Assembly: GCA_023548195.1 (NCBI GenBank)
Contig: JAJHZJ010000694.1
Span: 3,316,501 to 3,380,500, forward strand
Direction of reading: 5' to 3'
DNA from: Bettongia penicillata ogilbyi
Lineage: Eukaryota; Chordata; Mammalia; Diprotodontia; Potoroidae
Length of the DNA stretch: 64,000 bases
In this document: piece by piece, positions 53,361 to 63,190 of the stretch
Numbering within the stretch: the first letter of the stretch is position 1
Layout of the letters: each line of letters opens with the position of its first letter
Notes under the pieces: generated by a model
What the model saw: the letters and a program-made list of their open reading frames with translations, nothing else
Databases searched by the model: none
Told to the model about the DNA's origin: nothing
Program-made: the position numbers and the translations under genes

Positions 53361-53461
53361 TAGTATAGCTGCCTTGACTATGCAGAGTGCTTTGCAAATT
53401 AAGCAATATAAAGCTCTAAAGGAAGTACTTCACGACCATTATATGCCCAGTATTTTGCAGG

Positions 53462-53668
53462 GTTGCCTTGTTCAGTCATGTCTGACTGAACTCACGTCAG
53501 ACCTGATCTATATTACACCACTGGACCCGGATGGCTCCAGAGGAGAAAGTGAGGCTGGTGACTTTGCACAGCCCTGCCTCATTAAATCCAATTCACTTCC
53601 CAAGTCATGATATCACCCTTTCTAGTTTATGGCCCTCTTTGAGAACAAAAGACAAACAGTAACATCAA
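53462..53668 (+). mobile_element. RTE-associated marsupial SINE, 3' part
   Basis: 'ttgttcagtcatgtctgact', 'gatggctccagaggagaaag', 'tgaggctggtgactttgcac', 'ccaattcacttcccaagtca', 'ggccctctttgagaacaaaa'. Same 3' module as 13640-13818. Confidence 0.7.
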
Positions 53669-53792
53669 TAATCCCTTCTCAGAATAATGCTTTTAGAAGC
53701 GTAAAACAAAATGCAGAAGATTACAGAGGAAATAATTATATTGAAATGCAGTTATCAAAATATTTTTTAAAAAGTTCATAACTCTAGGTAAA
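53669..53792 (-). mobile_element. Short-inverted-repeat DNA transposon, fragment
   Basis: 'cccttctcagaataatgctt', 'ttatattgaaatgcagttat', 'caaaatattttttaaaaag'. Missing one end. Abuts the RTE-SINE. Confidence 0.6.
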
Positions 53793-53804
53793 AAAATACC
53801 TCAC

Positions 53805-53935
53805 TAGCAGGGGTTTTAGAGGTCATCTAATCCAATCTATTCATTGCATAGATGAGAAAACCGAAGTCCAGAGACATAAAGTCACACAGCAAGTGTAAGG
53901 GACAGAAGGAAGATCTGAATGGCTTAGTAGCTATG
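53805..53935 (-). mobile_element. MIR-associated old repeat, antisense
   Basis: 'ttttagaggtcatctaatcc', 'gcatagatgagaaaaccgaa', 'aaagtcacacagcaagtgta', 'ggaagatctgaatggctt'. Confidence 0.65.
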
Positions 53936-54483
53936 ACCTTCCTCAGTGTTGTGATGAATCCTTGATAGTTTGACATTTATGATGTTAGAAGTGTGGCCAA
54001 GATTAGAATGCATAGACCCTTTCTCATGCTTACCTACTCACTTTGACATTTGTTCCAGGTCCTGGGACTAGAGGCTTTCTGTAGGAGGTACACAAATGGA
54101 ACTAAAGTGTATTGATTTAAGCTAGTGGTGACTTCTGCCATAGTGGTGTCTGACACCATAAGGACTTTTTTAGGCTTTGGTAGGAAGGGTGGGGGAGATC
54201 TGCAGAGTCCTGTACTTTTAAGATCTAGGCAGGCGTCAGAGTAGGGTCCGCTCCATGGATATGTGAGGGCCCCTAAAGCTAAAAGACTGTGGAAAGGTTG
54301 ATGGAAACTTCATACTTTTCCATTTAAAACATCCTCAAAGGTGCAAAGAATCCTTGCAGTCTTGGCAAATCTCTTGCAGTCCATCTCTGGTGTGAGAATT
54401 CATTTCTCTTCACTAAAGTTTCCTTCTGAAATGCAATTCTATACAACATGTTTCTTCTATTCACAGTGACCCACATTTGTCTA
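53936..54483. other. Unassigned sequence
   Basis: No named repeat in about 550 bp; no coding frame. Contains 'gaggcgtt'-free, AT-moderate sequence. Nothing supported. Confidence 0.35.
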
Positions 54484-54700
54484 CGTTAGGGGTTCTTATG
54501 TATTTTTTGTGTCATGAATTCCTTTGGCAGTCTGGTGAAAACTTTGAAGCCCTTCTAAGAAGAATATCTTTAATTGAATAAAATTGAATAAAATAAAATA
54601 CATAGGATTATTGAAATAAAGATGTAATTTTGTCCCACTCAATTTTGATGATCCCTTTAGATCTATTCATAGACCCAAAGTACCCTAGTTTAGATCCCCT
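54484..54700 (-). mobile_element. Short-inverted-repeat DNA transposon (hAT-like MITE)
   Basis: Starts 'ttaggggttcttatgtattt', then 'ttgtgtcatgaattcctttg', 'gcagtctggtgaaaactttg', 'aaaatacataggattattga'. Best preserved left end of the family. Confidence 0.65.
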
Positions 54701-55029
54701 TCTCTAAATAATAGAGGAGGCAGGGGAAGAGGCATTGACATATCCCAATGAGTAGTCATTGGGCTGAGATACACACATCATGAAGTCATGGTTCTGAATG
54801 TACCTAATATTTAAATTGTCAGCATTCTCTGCTGTGTTTATGTGATGCCCTCAGGTATCAGGGAAATGATAGTTTTGGGAGGAAAATTATGTGGCTCTTA
54901 TTATTTTAATGCTTCGTGGCTGATTCTGGCTCATAGGGCGGTTTGCATACTCCCTTGATATAGGCAAGAATGTGCTGTCTTCACTCTTAATTGTTTGTTT
55001 AGTTTCTGCTCACTGAATGGAATTGGGAA
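54701..55029. other. Unassigned sequence
   Basis: Repeat-free stretch; 'tattttaatgcttcgtggct' and 'cagcattctctgctgtg' present. No gene. Confidence 0.35.
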
Positions 55030-55340
55030 ATGGAGTATTAGATGCTAAAGTGTGGAGTGGAATTTAGAGGAAGACTGGAAAAACAGGAAAAGAACGTTAA
55101 GCAGAAGATTTTATATTTGATCCTGGAGGTAATAGGGAGCCATTGGAGTTTATTAAGTGGGAGAGGAAGAAGTGACATATTCAGAATTACACTTTAGGAA
55201 GACCATTCTGGTAGCTCCAAGGAGGGTGGATTGGAATGAGGAGATACTTAATTCAGGGAGGTCATCCAGAAAGCTCTTACACTAGGCATGAGGCGTTAAA
55301 GGCTGAAAACAGGGTGGGAACTCTGTCAGTAAAGAGAACA
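55030..55340. repeat. Ancient mammalian interspersed repeat
   Basis: 'gattttatatttgatcctgg', 'aggtaatagggagccattgg', 'gaagaccattctggtagctc', 'ggagggtggattggaatga'. This wording is a familiar old dispersed repeat across mammals; family not assigned. Confidence 0.55.
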
Positions 55341-55454
55341 GGACATATAGGAGAGATGTACTGAAGTATTGACTGTCTTCTTTATACAGGGTCTTACGTG
55401 AATAATGACTCTTATGAAAAGCTCCAGGAGTTTTGTAACTTTCAATTTAATTTA

Positions 55455-55570
55455 ACAGCTATTTCGTAAATGTCCATTATGTGTTAGACACTGTGCTAGG
55501 TGCTAGTGATACAAAGACAAAAATAAAGAATCTCTTCCCTCAAGGAGCTTATGTTCTGTATAATGTAAAG
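55455..55570. repeat. Ancient mammalian interspersed repeat fragment
   Basis: 'gtccattatgtgttagacac', 'tgtgctaggtgctagtgata', 'caaagacaaaaataaagaat', 'ctcaaggagcttatgttctg'. Clearest copy of this series in the window. Confidence 0.7.
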
Positions 55571-55599
55571 GTAATGACTGCCCTCTACCACCTTTAAAA

Positions 55600-56310
55600 A
55601 AAATTCTCATTAATGAGGAATGACCTACTGTAAGGGCAAGCAAAGTAGGATCTTTTGCTGTTTCTCTTTTACTAAAAGTGCCTCTGAAAGATGTGATTAA
55701 AGAGGATCTTTCCCACTCATTGTCAGGCCTGGGAAGATTTGTAGGAAGGTTCATACCCTTTGTTAATGTGGCACTGGTTCTCAAGGGATGTGATGCCCCC
55801 TGGCCCTATAAAGTGTATAAAGACTCTGAGGTGAGAGTTTTATTTTGGGGCTTACTAACTAGAAGGTTTGTTTGGCCAGATGAGGACTGTGGGAAGCCAC
55901 TAAAGAGTACTACCCCCCCAGGTACCCGGTCCTGCTTGAAAAACCCAGATATCAATGCTTCCCTCTCTGGTAACTATGGTCAGACAGTTGGACCTGTTTG
56001 TTGATGGTCAGATAGAAGAAGCCATGTCTGTTCATGTTTTATTTCTTGGCATTTTCTTTGAAGTTCAGGGTGCTGACTCTAGGTGAATGATACATATGCT
56101 TGATTAAAGTGATTGTTAACCCCTCAAAAGATGCCTTTCCTTTTATAAATGCAGATCTAAGAACCTATGATGAGGCTCTCCTGTGTGTGTTGGGGTGCTT
56201 ACTAATACATCTACATAGGAAATCGCTAGTACTCATCTCTTCAACTGAGAGATTTGTTAAAGTTTTCTTTATTTTACTTCACTGGGATCTTGCTGGGAGC
56301 CTCTAGGTGT
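55600..56310 (+). mobile_element. Possible solo LTR of an endogenous retrovirus
   Basis: A TATA-like box (ccctataaagtgtataaag, 55803-55821) is followed about 285 bp later by a polyadenylation-like ATTAAA (56103). The composition changes to GC-richer between them, including a C-run before 'aggtacccggtcctgcttg'. No TG...CA ends or target duplication could be fixed by eye, and there is no gag, pol or env beside it. The 108-codon frame 55678-56004 lies inside and has no recognised domain. Could be ordinary unique sequence. Confidence 0.25.
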
Positions 56311-56524
56311 TCTCTGGGACCTTATGTTGAAGGGGCTTTGCCAAACGCTCAGCTATCAAGCAGAGTCACAACCTGGTTACTTGTGTATCTGTCTTACATT
56401 TATTGAGGCATCCTATGTGCCTGGAAACAAAAATTTAATCGTATCTAAGCAAAAGTATTGTTGAGTTTTCCCTTCAGAAATGTTTCTTGGATTTGCCCCC
56501 TTTTTTCCTCCTTATTTCCCCTAA
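56311..56524. other. Unassigned sequence
   Basis: No gene or recognised repeat. Confidence 0.35.
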
Positions 56525-56960
56525 CACTAGCCTGGTCTAGTCTGTCATCATTTCATGGCCTTCTCGTTGCTCCTCATACATGACAGTCCATCTCCTATCT
56601 CTGGGCCTTGCCACTAACTGTTTACCATGCCTGGAATGTTCTTTTTCCTCATCTCCATCTCGTAAGATTTAGCTGAAGTGCCACCTTTCATATGAGGCAT
56701 TTCCATGTCCCTATAGTTATTGGTGAGATCTCCTCCAAGGTCACCTTGTATCCTCATTGTATTTATTTTATATATTCATATTGGCATACATATATACATA
56801 TACACCGCCATACATTGTCTCCCTCTTTAAGCTGCAAATTCCCTGAAAACAGAAATTATTTCACCTTTATCTCTGTATTTCCAGTGCCTATAAGAGTGGC
56901 ATGGTTGTAGGTGCTTTATTAATTATTTATTGCACTTAATGATGGCTGGATTACTATAAT
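56525..56960 (+). mobile_element. L2 LINE 3' part
   Basis: 'catggccttctcgttgctcc', 'tctgggccttgccactaact', 'accatgcctggaatgttctt', 'gaagtgccacctttcatatg', tail 'gcatggttgtaggtgctt' and 'attatttattgcacttaatg'. Confidence 0.8.
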
Positions 56961-56964
56961 AACT

Positions 56965-57470
56965 TTCTAGTTAGATTTTTTACTTTCTTCTCTTTGCCTT
57001 GAGGCTAAGTTAATTCAGATATCATTTTCTCCAGGTTATTTCCTTGCTCAGAAATTATATCCTAGTACACTGAGTCTAAATTCCTCTGGTTGGCTTTTAA
57101 GGTTTTCATGCTGTTCTTCTGGCCTGGAATGACTTTCCTTTTCTCCCTCCACCCATACAAATCTACCTGTTCTTCAATGTGCAGCTCAAATCCAATGAAA
57201 CTTTCCGTAGTCACCATAGCCCTTCCTCATTGAGTTTCCTGTGTAACTCCAGCAGCACCAGCAGCTTATCACTGTGTAACAGAGTAATTTCAAATGAACA
57301 ATCATATTTCCATCCTATTTGTTTGCTTTCATTTCACACTAATCTTACATTACTAACCTCCATATGTGACCTTTGAAGGTAAGATTCATGTCTTGGACTT
57401 TTCTATCATCTTCCTGTGTCCATTGTCTAACATGACTTTGGGTGCCAAGTAAAAGAACTGAAGAAATGTT
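56965..57470 (+). mobile_element. L2 LINE 3' part, second copy
   Basis: 'tttctccaggttatttcctt', 'gtctaaattcctctggttgg', 'ctggaatgactttccttttc', 'gtgcagctcaaatccaatga', tail 'ggtaagattcatgtcttgga', 'aactgaagaaatgtttgag'. Head-to-tail with the preceding L2. Confidence 0.7.
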
Positions 57471-58624
57471 TGAGTAGTTTCTTTTCTGCTATGATGGAAA
57501 ATAGTTGATCATCTCTGTAACAATAAGCTTTAAAAAGCATTGCTAGATTTCCTTTAGTTTTCTTGTCTTCTGGATAAATGTTTTTTTATAGTTTGACTAT
57601 GTATTTCCTATTTTTCAGTCATGGAATCACATTTTCTGCTTTAAACTATTTCTAATTTTTCCATAAATTAGAATTCACGTTAAATTCTTTTCCTCTGGAG
57701 GCACATTTCAGCATATTATTGTGGGTTAAGGAGTTGGGAACCTAAGCCCCAACAGGACTATAGGCATGTGTATATGTGTGGTAGTTTTGTAGAGGATGGA
57801 GGGGAATCTAGTGCTAAGGGGGAGGACCTGGAGGGCTCTGGGGTAAATGAATCTCTCTTTCTTAAAACTCTTTGAACTTCAAGGACAGAATTAGGAGCAA
57901 TAGATAAAAGTCAAAGAGAATCAGATATTGGCTCACCATGAAGGGAAAAGCATACTAACAAAACGCTCAAAAAAGTACAATAGATTGCTTTAGGAGGTAA
58001 TGAGTTTGCCATAATTAGAGACCTTTAGGCAGAGGCTAGATGTTAGCTATTGGCTATTGTTTGTTTTAGATGCTGTTGTGGATATTTGCGGTTGTTGAAA
58101 ACCTCTCTTTTGCTTTCTTTTTTTTTCCTAGACCCATACAGGTGGTCAGTGCTCTAGACATGACCCTGTGTCTTTTCCAGCCCTCCTTTCCTTTTCCATA
58201 ATTTTCTAAGCCTGGAAACTTCCATACTAGAAACTTTCAGCTTCTTAACCAATCAAACCAGACCTGAACATGTAACACCTGCATCCCTGAGCTGCTTTGA
58301 TGCCTGGAGTGACAAGGTACCTGGGAGTCCTATGTGTTGAACACAGAAGAAGTAAAGAAAGCTTGTTCTAAGGTGCAGGAGCACAGTCTCCTACTTTTTC
58401 TCCTGCCACAGCCTGAAGATTACCTTATCTAAGCCTTGGGGGATCATCCCTGCCTCTTTCTCTTCCACATCTCATTTTGGAGGTATTGGGGTTTGCCCTG
58501 GTTTGGGTGGGGGATAGGCAGGTGCTATAATAGTAGTCTGCCTTCGTTATTTCCCTTTTCCATCCAGATTGGGTGTCTCGTGTTAAACCATATGGCTTTT
58601 CCTATGAGAATTAAAATGTGCCTT
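57471..58624. other. Unassigned sequence
   Basis: Over 1.1 kb with no diagnostic repeat and no coding evidence. Bases 58080-58180 are pyrimidine-rich ('tttgctttctttttttttcc', then 'tagacccatacagg'), which resembles a splice acceptor, but no frame follows that I can support. Confidence 0.35.
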
Positions 58625-58810
58625 ATGGCATCATAGGATCATGGATCTAGAGACAGAACAATTCTCAGAGGATATGTCATTTTACAGATAAGGAAACTGA
58701 GCCCCAGAGAGGTTCAGTGATTTTTCCAAAACCACACAGGTGGCATGCGCCAGAAATGAGACTTGAACTCATCTGGTAACAGTGCTAGTTCTCTTGGCTT
58801 TTAATATTGA
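58625..58810 (-). mobile_element. MIR-associated repeat, antisense
   Basis: 'ataggatcatggatctagag', 'attttacagataaggaaact', 'gagccccagagaggttcagt', 'ccacacaggtggcatgcgcc', 'agacttgaactcatctggta'. Complete antisense order. Confidence 0.88.
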
Positions 58811-59179
58811 CTGACCTCTCCAGTTCTGTGTATCTTCCCCCAAATCCTCAAGCCTCTACATGGTATTAGAATAGGATTTCTGCTTTGTGTGGCTCAAACT
58901 AGACAGAATCTGAAGTCTTTTTCACCCTGGAAATTCTGTAATTCCCAAGGATTAGAATCATGAAGAAGGGAAAGGAGATGGAAGTGTTGGATTCTACAAG
59001 ACTCTCCTGACCAGAAAGCAGCCTGTGCCCAGAGCATACACCTAGTAGGTCGCTGGGGGGTCTCCTGAGGCTGCCTCTGTTCCAAACTGAATCCTTGGGA
59101 AGGCCCTAGGAGCTGCAAGTGCCAAAGCTGACCTTGGGGGTGAAAGGATAGGCTGGGAAGTTTGCGCAGCAGTAGGCAC
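58811..59179. other. Unassigned sequence
   Basis: Repeat-free from about 58880. May belong to the constrained block that follows. No gene. Confidence 0.35.
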
Positions 59180-59500
59180 CTAATCTCTTGGGGGACATTT
59201 GTCAGTAGTTGCAGATCACCTGATCCAGGTCAAACACGGCAAAGCTGGATACCCCCTGGGAGACCCTTTGTTACGATTCACCCCATCGGGCTTCCAAATT
59301 ATGTTTGACTCCTTAATAGCTGTGCCACACTGCTGGCTCAAAATTCCTTTGTGGTGCGTGCCCTACTTAGGGCCGTGCTTATAGAAAGCCAGCCTTTCTT
59401 CATCTTGAATTGGTACTGTTGATTTTTTTTCTTCCCAAGTGCATTTGTTCCTCTTAAACCTCATTCTGTCAGTTTCTGATCAGAGGAGAACAGCAAAGAT
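59180..59500. promoter_or_regulatory. Candidate conserved noncoding element
   Basis: Repeat-free, CpG-retaining ('caaacacggcaaagc', 'gttacgattcaccccatcgg', 'gtggtgcgtgcc', 'agggccgtgc'). A SOX-type CTTTGTT near 59267. A 61-codon frame (59199-59384) overlaps without splice framing. Enhancer-like; conservation untested. Confidence 0.42.
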
Positions 59501-59724
59501 TAAATGACTGAAAAATGGGACTTAGGCAGAAAAGTGCTAAGCATGGCAGTATCTGCACTTCTTTCTCCTGAGTGTGTTGTACTTGGTGCCATCTATGTGA
59601 GTTTACTGTGGATAGACACTAATTCTTCATTTGAGTTATTGAAGCGTATATTGAACTACAATAGGTCTTCCTGGGGTTGAGTGGTGGTGGGAGAACAATA
59701 TGTAGTGGCATATAACTCTTCTTC
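59501..59724. other. Unassigned sequence
   Basis: No gene or repeat recognised. Confidence 0.35.
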
Positions 59725-59935
59725 TTGATGCAGGGGGAAGAGCACTGGATTTGGAATCAGGAGGCCTGGGTTCAAATTGTAGCTCTGCCATTTACTATCT
59801 ATGAGACTTTGGATAATAAACTTGACTTCTCCAGGCCTCAGTTTTCTCATCTGTAAAATAAAGGTTAAATTCAATGACCTTGTAAGCTTCCTTCCAGTTG
59901 TAAATCTATGATCCTATGATTATGAAGTCTTAGGC
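59725..59935 (+). mobile_element. MIR-family SINE, near full length
   Basis: 'gcagggggaagagcactgga', 'ggaggcctgggttcaaattg', 'tatgagactttggataata', 'cagttttctcatctgtaaaa', 'cttccttccagttgtaaatc'. Complete plus order. Confidence 0.88.
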
Positions 59936-60169
59936 AGGAAGACAGAAGTTGGGGACAAAGGTGGTATTTTCATAACTGCTACAGACTGAAGGAGGTTATG
60001 CGATAAAGGCACTTGGTTAAGATGGTGTCTGAGAAAGGGAATTAGAGGCCCATACGGCAGTTCAAGTGGAATGACCAAGGAAAGAATGACTGTAACAAGG
60101 GCTGGTAAAAATAAATTTAATTTACCTGTAGTTTTGCAAATTTAACTGAAAGAGCTTTAAACTGAAAAA
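59936..60169. other. Unassigned sequence
   Basis: No gene or repeat recognised. Confidence 0.35.
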
Positions 60170-60335
60170 GAAGGGGGAATGTTACCTTTGTTAATATTGT
60201 TGCGTCGTCACTCGATGACAGGCCCATGGTTCCTTTGATCCTCCCCTTTTCTCTAACGTAGCAAACCCACCAAACAAAACAACCCTCCCAAACTTCATCC
60301 TTTTGATTGCTTTTAGTTTTTCTTGCCTGAGTCAT
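60170..60335. promoter_or_regulatory. Short candidate conserved noncoding block
   Basis: 'attgttgcgtcgtcactcga' and 'tctaacgtagcaaaccc' retain several CpGs in an otherwise CpG-poor area. Contains a TGACAGG-type TALE-homeodomain core near 60217. Repeat-free. Confidence 0.35.
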
Positions 60336-61139
60336 CTCCCTGAAGGCAAAGGCTTTAGAGATAGACTAGATTGGAACGTGAACACTTGATTAAAAAGATG
60401 GTATGTGAGAAAAAAGATTTTGATTCCAGTTCTTCTATCCTTAAGATCTAGGAATGGCAAGATCCTGGCTAAAGATAGTATACACATTACAAAGGGGAAA
60501 GAGAGGGAAAGGAAGGATGTATTAAGCACCTACTATGTGCTTTACTCAGGGTCCCGCAGCCAGTAAATTTCTGAGGCTGGATGTGAACTCAGTATTTCCC
60601 AAGTCCGAGCCCAGCACTCTGTTCACTGTGGTACCTAACAAGGCACATGTACATACGTCTAGATATCTTAAAGGGCAGCTGCAAAATAACTGTAGAACAA
60701 CCGTAGAAGCCAGAGGGGCAAAGGAGACAAAATTTAAGAAAGGAATCAGAAATATAACCTATAGCCTTGGATACCTACACATGCACAAACTGAGCATTAC
60801 GTTGTTTAGGAAGGAAGCAAATTTGACCTACTAGTTATCAGAGATCTGAGGGATGGGATCCATGGCTGGCATATGGTTTTGAAAAGGTGGAACCTTTCAA
60901 AAGAACAGGAAAGGTAAAAGAGTTGGGTGTGTGGAGGGAGTAGCTTTCCGTCTGATGAAGACACATATTTGTGTGAGGAAATCCAGAAAATGCTTGTGTG
61001 TGAGTGTGTTTATGTATGGATGTGTGGAGGATTGGGGTGATGGAGCATAATGGAAAATATTGGTTGAAAAAGAAGGGAGGTCAAATCAGATGTGTTTTCA
61101 CCATGTTATACTACTAATCTCTTGGCCAGAAAGAAGAAT
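60336..61139. other. Unassigned sequence with a deleted MIR
   Basis: Bases 60515-60645 are antisense MIR with its middle missing ('attaagcacctactatgtgc', then 'cagggtcccgcagccagtaa', 'gatgtgaactcagtatttcc'). No gene. Confidence 0.45.
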
Positions 61140-61496
61140 TTGGTGATGATAACGATAGCACTTATATAGCATTTGAAGGTTTGGAAAGCATTTTACAAAC
61201 ATATCTTGTCTCCACAATAACTCTGGGAGATTAGTGCTATTACTACCTCCATTTTACAGATTAGGAAACTGAGGTCTGTCACCAGGCAATCAAGGGTCTA
61301 GTGTTTCTGAAAAATATGGCAACTCAAAAAGACAAGTTCAGGGGACCCCTTATCATACCCTAACAGGCCAAAAGAGGTTAAGTGACTTGCCAGAGATGAC
61401 AGAGCTAGTAAGTTTCAGAAGCTGGATTTGGACTTGGGACCCTGGACTCTTTCTGACTCCAGGGTCACGGCTCTATCCACTGCACCACCTAACTGA
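61140..61496 (-). mobile_element. MIR-family SINE split by a 90-bp insert
   Basis: First part on plus 61140-61280: 'gcacttatatagcatttgaa', 'ctccattttacagattagga'. Second part 61371-61496: 'aaagaggttaagtgacttgc', 'acagagctagtaagtttcag', 'ctctatccactgcaccacct'. The two join at the point expected inside the 'ctgaggt...' box. Confidence 0.85.
61281..61370. other. 90-bp insert in the MIR
   Basis: 'accaggcaatcaagggtcta' to 'cataccctaacaggcc'. Unrelated to MIR and unrecognised. No obvious target duplication. Confidence 0.6.
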
Positions 61497-61559
61497 GGAA
61501 TTAAGGAAACTCTTGACAAACTTGACACACGAAGGACTACTGGTAAAGCAACATGTAGC

Positions 61560-61790
61560 AAAGGACAACATGCTGGATTCGAGGTCAAGAAGTCCAGGTG
61601 TTTGCTAACTGGTTGTATGACCCTGGGCACATCACTTAACTTTGCTCTCTGTTCCCTAGTTTTCTTATATGCAAATTTGTCAGGATCATGATAACATCTA
61701 CCTTTCAGGGTTACTGGGAAGACAGAATGAGATGATGTGTATAAAATATTTCACAAATCTTAAAGTACAATATGTATAAATGTCAAGTTT
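61560..61790 (+). mobile_element. MIR-family SINE
   Basis: 'acatgctggattcgaggtca', 'ggttgtatgaccctgggcac', 'ttagttttcttatatgcaa'-like box, 'tttcagggttactgggaaga', 'ataaaatatttcacaaatc'. Opposite orientation to 61140-61496, so an inverted pair with about 65 bp between. Confidence 0.8.
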
Positions 61791-62389
61791 TAATTATTAT
61801 TTTTTTAAGTGAAGGGAGAGAGTTTGATAATTCATACATCTACTGGAACTATGTCTCTCTCCAAAGCAGAGAGGCTAATATTTTCCCAATAATATCATCT
61901 TTGAAAGGAGCCCACAAAAGGAACTGCTGTTCTGAACTTGATTGTCATCATGAGAAGGAAAGAAGGGGTTACTACAGTGAGAAAGAATGGAGCCTCCATG
62001 GTTGGCAGAGGAAGAAAAGTGATGACTGCCATTTCATGAGTTGTACTTAAGGAGTGGAACCTAAGAGGAAATTAGGTGTGGGTTATTAATGGAATGGAAT
62101 ACTCGAAAGAAATTAAGACCAAAAAGCAGGGGGAATTTAAAAATTCTGAGAAAAATCTTTTTAAAAATGCAAGTGAAAAAAGTAAAACTAAAAGAATGGA
62201 TTGAAAACTAGCTGCAATTAATCATATGAGGAAAAGCAAATTAGAGTGAACGGACAAAGAATCCCAGTGGAGATTAACTGAGTCACTGAAGTAGTGTTAT
62301 GATACTTTATGCATTGAAATTAATTAATCTAAATGCAAGTTTCTGGGAGACAATCCAAGACCCCAAACCCTTTGGAATAGCACGACATT
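61791..62389. other. Unassigned sequence
   Basis: No gene. AT-rich with no named repeat. Confidence 0.35.
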
Positions 62390-63010
62390 ACCCCCCTCTC
62401 CCAAACCACTAGATCCACTTTTAGTCCAGCCACTGTAGCATTCACTGAGGAGGAGAAATCATTGTGGAGAAAAGACCACTTTCCTCATCACCGCCAACAG
62501 CACCAGCTGATCAACTGCCACTGAAAGGAAAATGAGTACAAGGGGCTTGGAATGGCAGTGGACCAGCCATTATCCAGAGAAGCAACTTCTGCTGCGAAGA
62601 AGCCAACTATCCTCACCAACTGCCATCAACTGGTACTCTTGGGATGGACAAGCCAACCTAGTTGAAGCAGTGAGGCACCTGGAGGAGAAGAGAGGAGGCA
62701 GCATGTCCCAAGACAGGTCAACGTACCACCACCATCTTGACTGCCATCTCTCTTCAAGGACAATGAGCCCAGAGCCTTTGGAATGAGTGTTTCCAGAACA
62801 GTGTCCATAGCCATTATCCTGGGAAGCAATCCTTGTGGGATATGCAATCTGTCAACAGCTGCTACAGTCACATCTGTAGCACCCAGGAAAGAAAGTTCTT
62901 GCCACCAACATCTTTGGCAAGGTCACATGGTTCAACATCAGAAAGTAATGTGATTTTAACAGTGTTAAATGAAATTAGGAGGCATTGCCATCTGCCTAAG
63001 GACTACTGGT
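62390..63010 (+). pseudogene. Y-box/cold-shock-domain protein pseudogene fragment, copy 2
   Basis: Bases 62890-62960 read KKVLATNIFGKVTWFNIRK followed by a stop and CDF, a decayed Y-box cold-shock-domain start (the W-F-N of the RNA-binding strand is kept). After 62960 a weaker match continues to about 63000. Upstream, 62390-62880 is unusually rich in ACC/CAC/AGC codons and could be the Ala/Pro/Thr-rich N-terminal and 5' leader part, but this is not secure. Frameshifted and stopped. Related to 24300-24460. Confidence 0.5.
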
Positions 63011-63029
63011 CCTTTTCATCTGTCTTATA

Positions 63030-63190
63030 GCTGAATCCTTCCATATATATTGTCTTCTTCCTTAGAATACGAACTTCTTAAGAATAGGTCTGTCTTCCTT
63101 TCCTATTTGTATCTCTGATACTTAGCACAGTGTGTTTGCACATAGAAAAGCATTTAAATTATTTAGTTATTCATAAACAGTTGCTAAGTG
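63030..63190 (+). mobile_element. L2 LINE 3' end
   Basis: 'aatacgaacttcttaagaat', 'ttcctatttgtatctctgat', 'acttagcacagtgtgtttgc', 'cataaacagttgctaagtga'. Degraded L2 tail. Confidence 0.65.

Noticed and set aside
55678..56004. 108-codon ORF as a host gene
   Set aside because: No recognised domain, no splice framing, starts without supporting context, and lies in a possible LTR.
58080..58200. Splice acceptor ('tttctttttttttcctag') hinting at an exon
   Set aside because: No open, donor-bounded interval of convincing length follows. Polypyrimidine tracts are common here.
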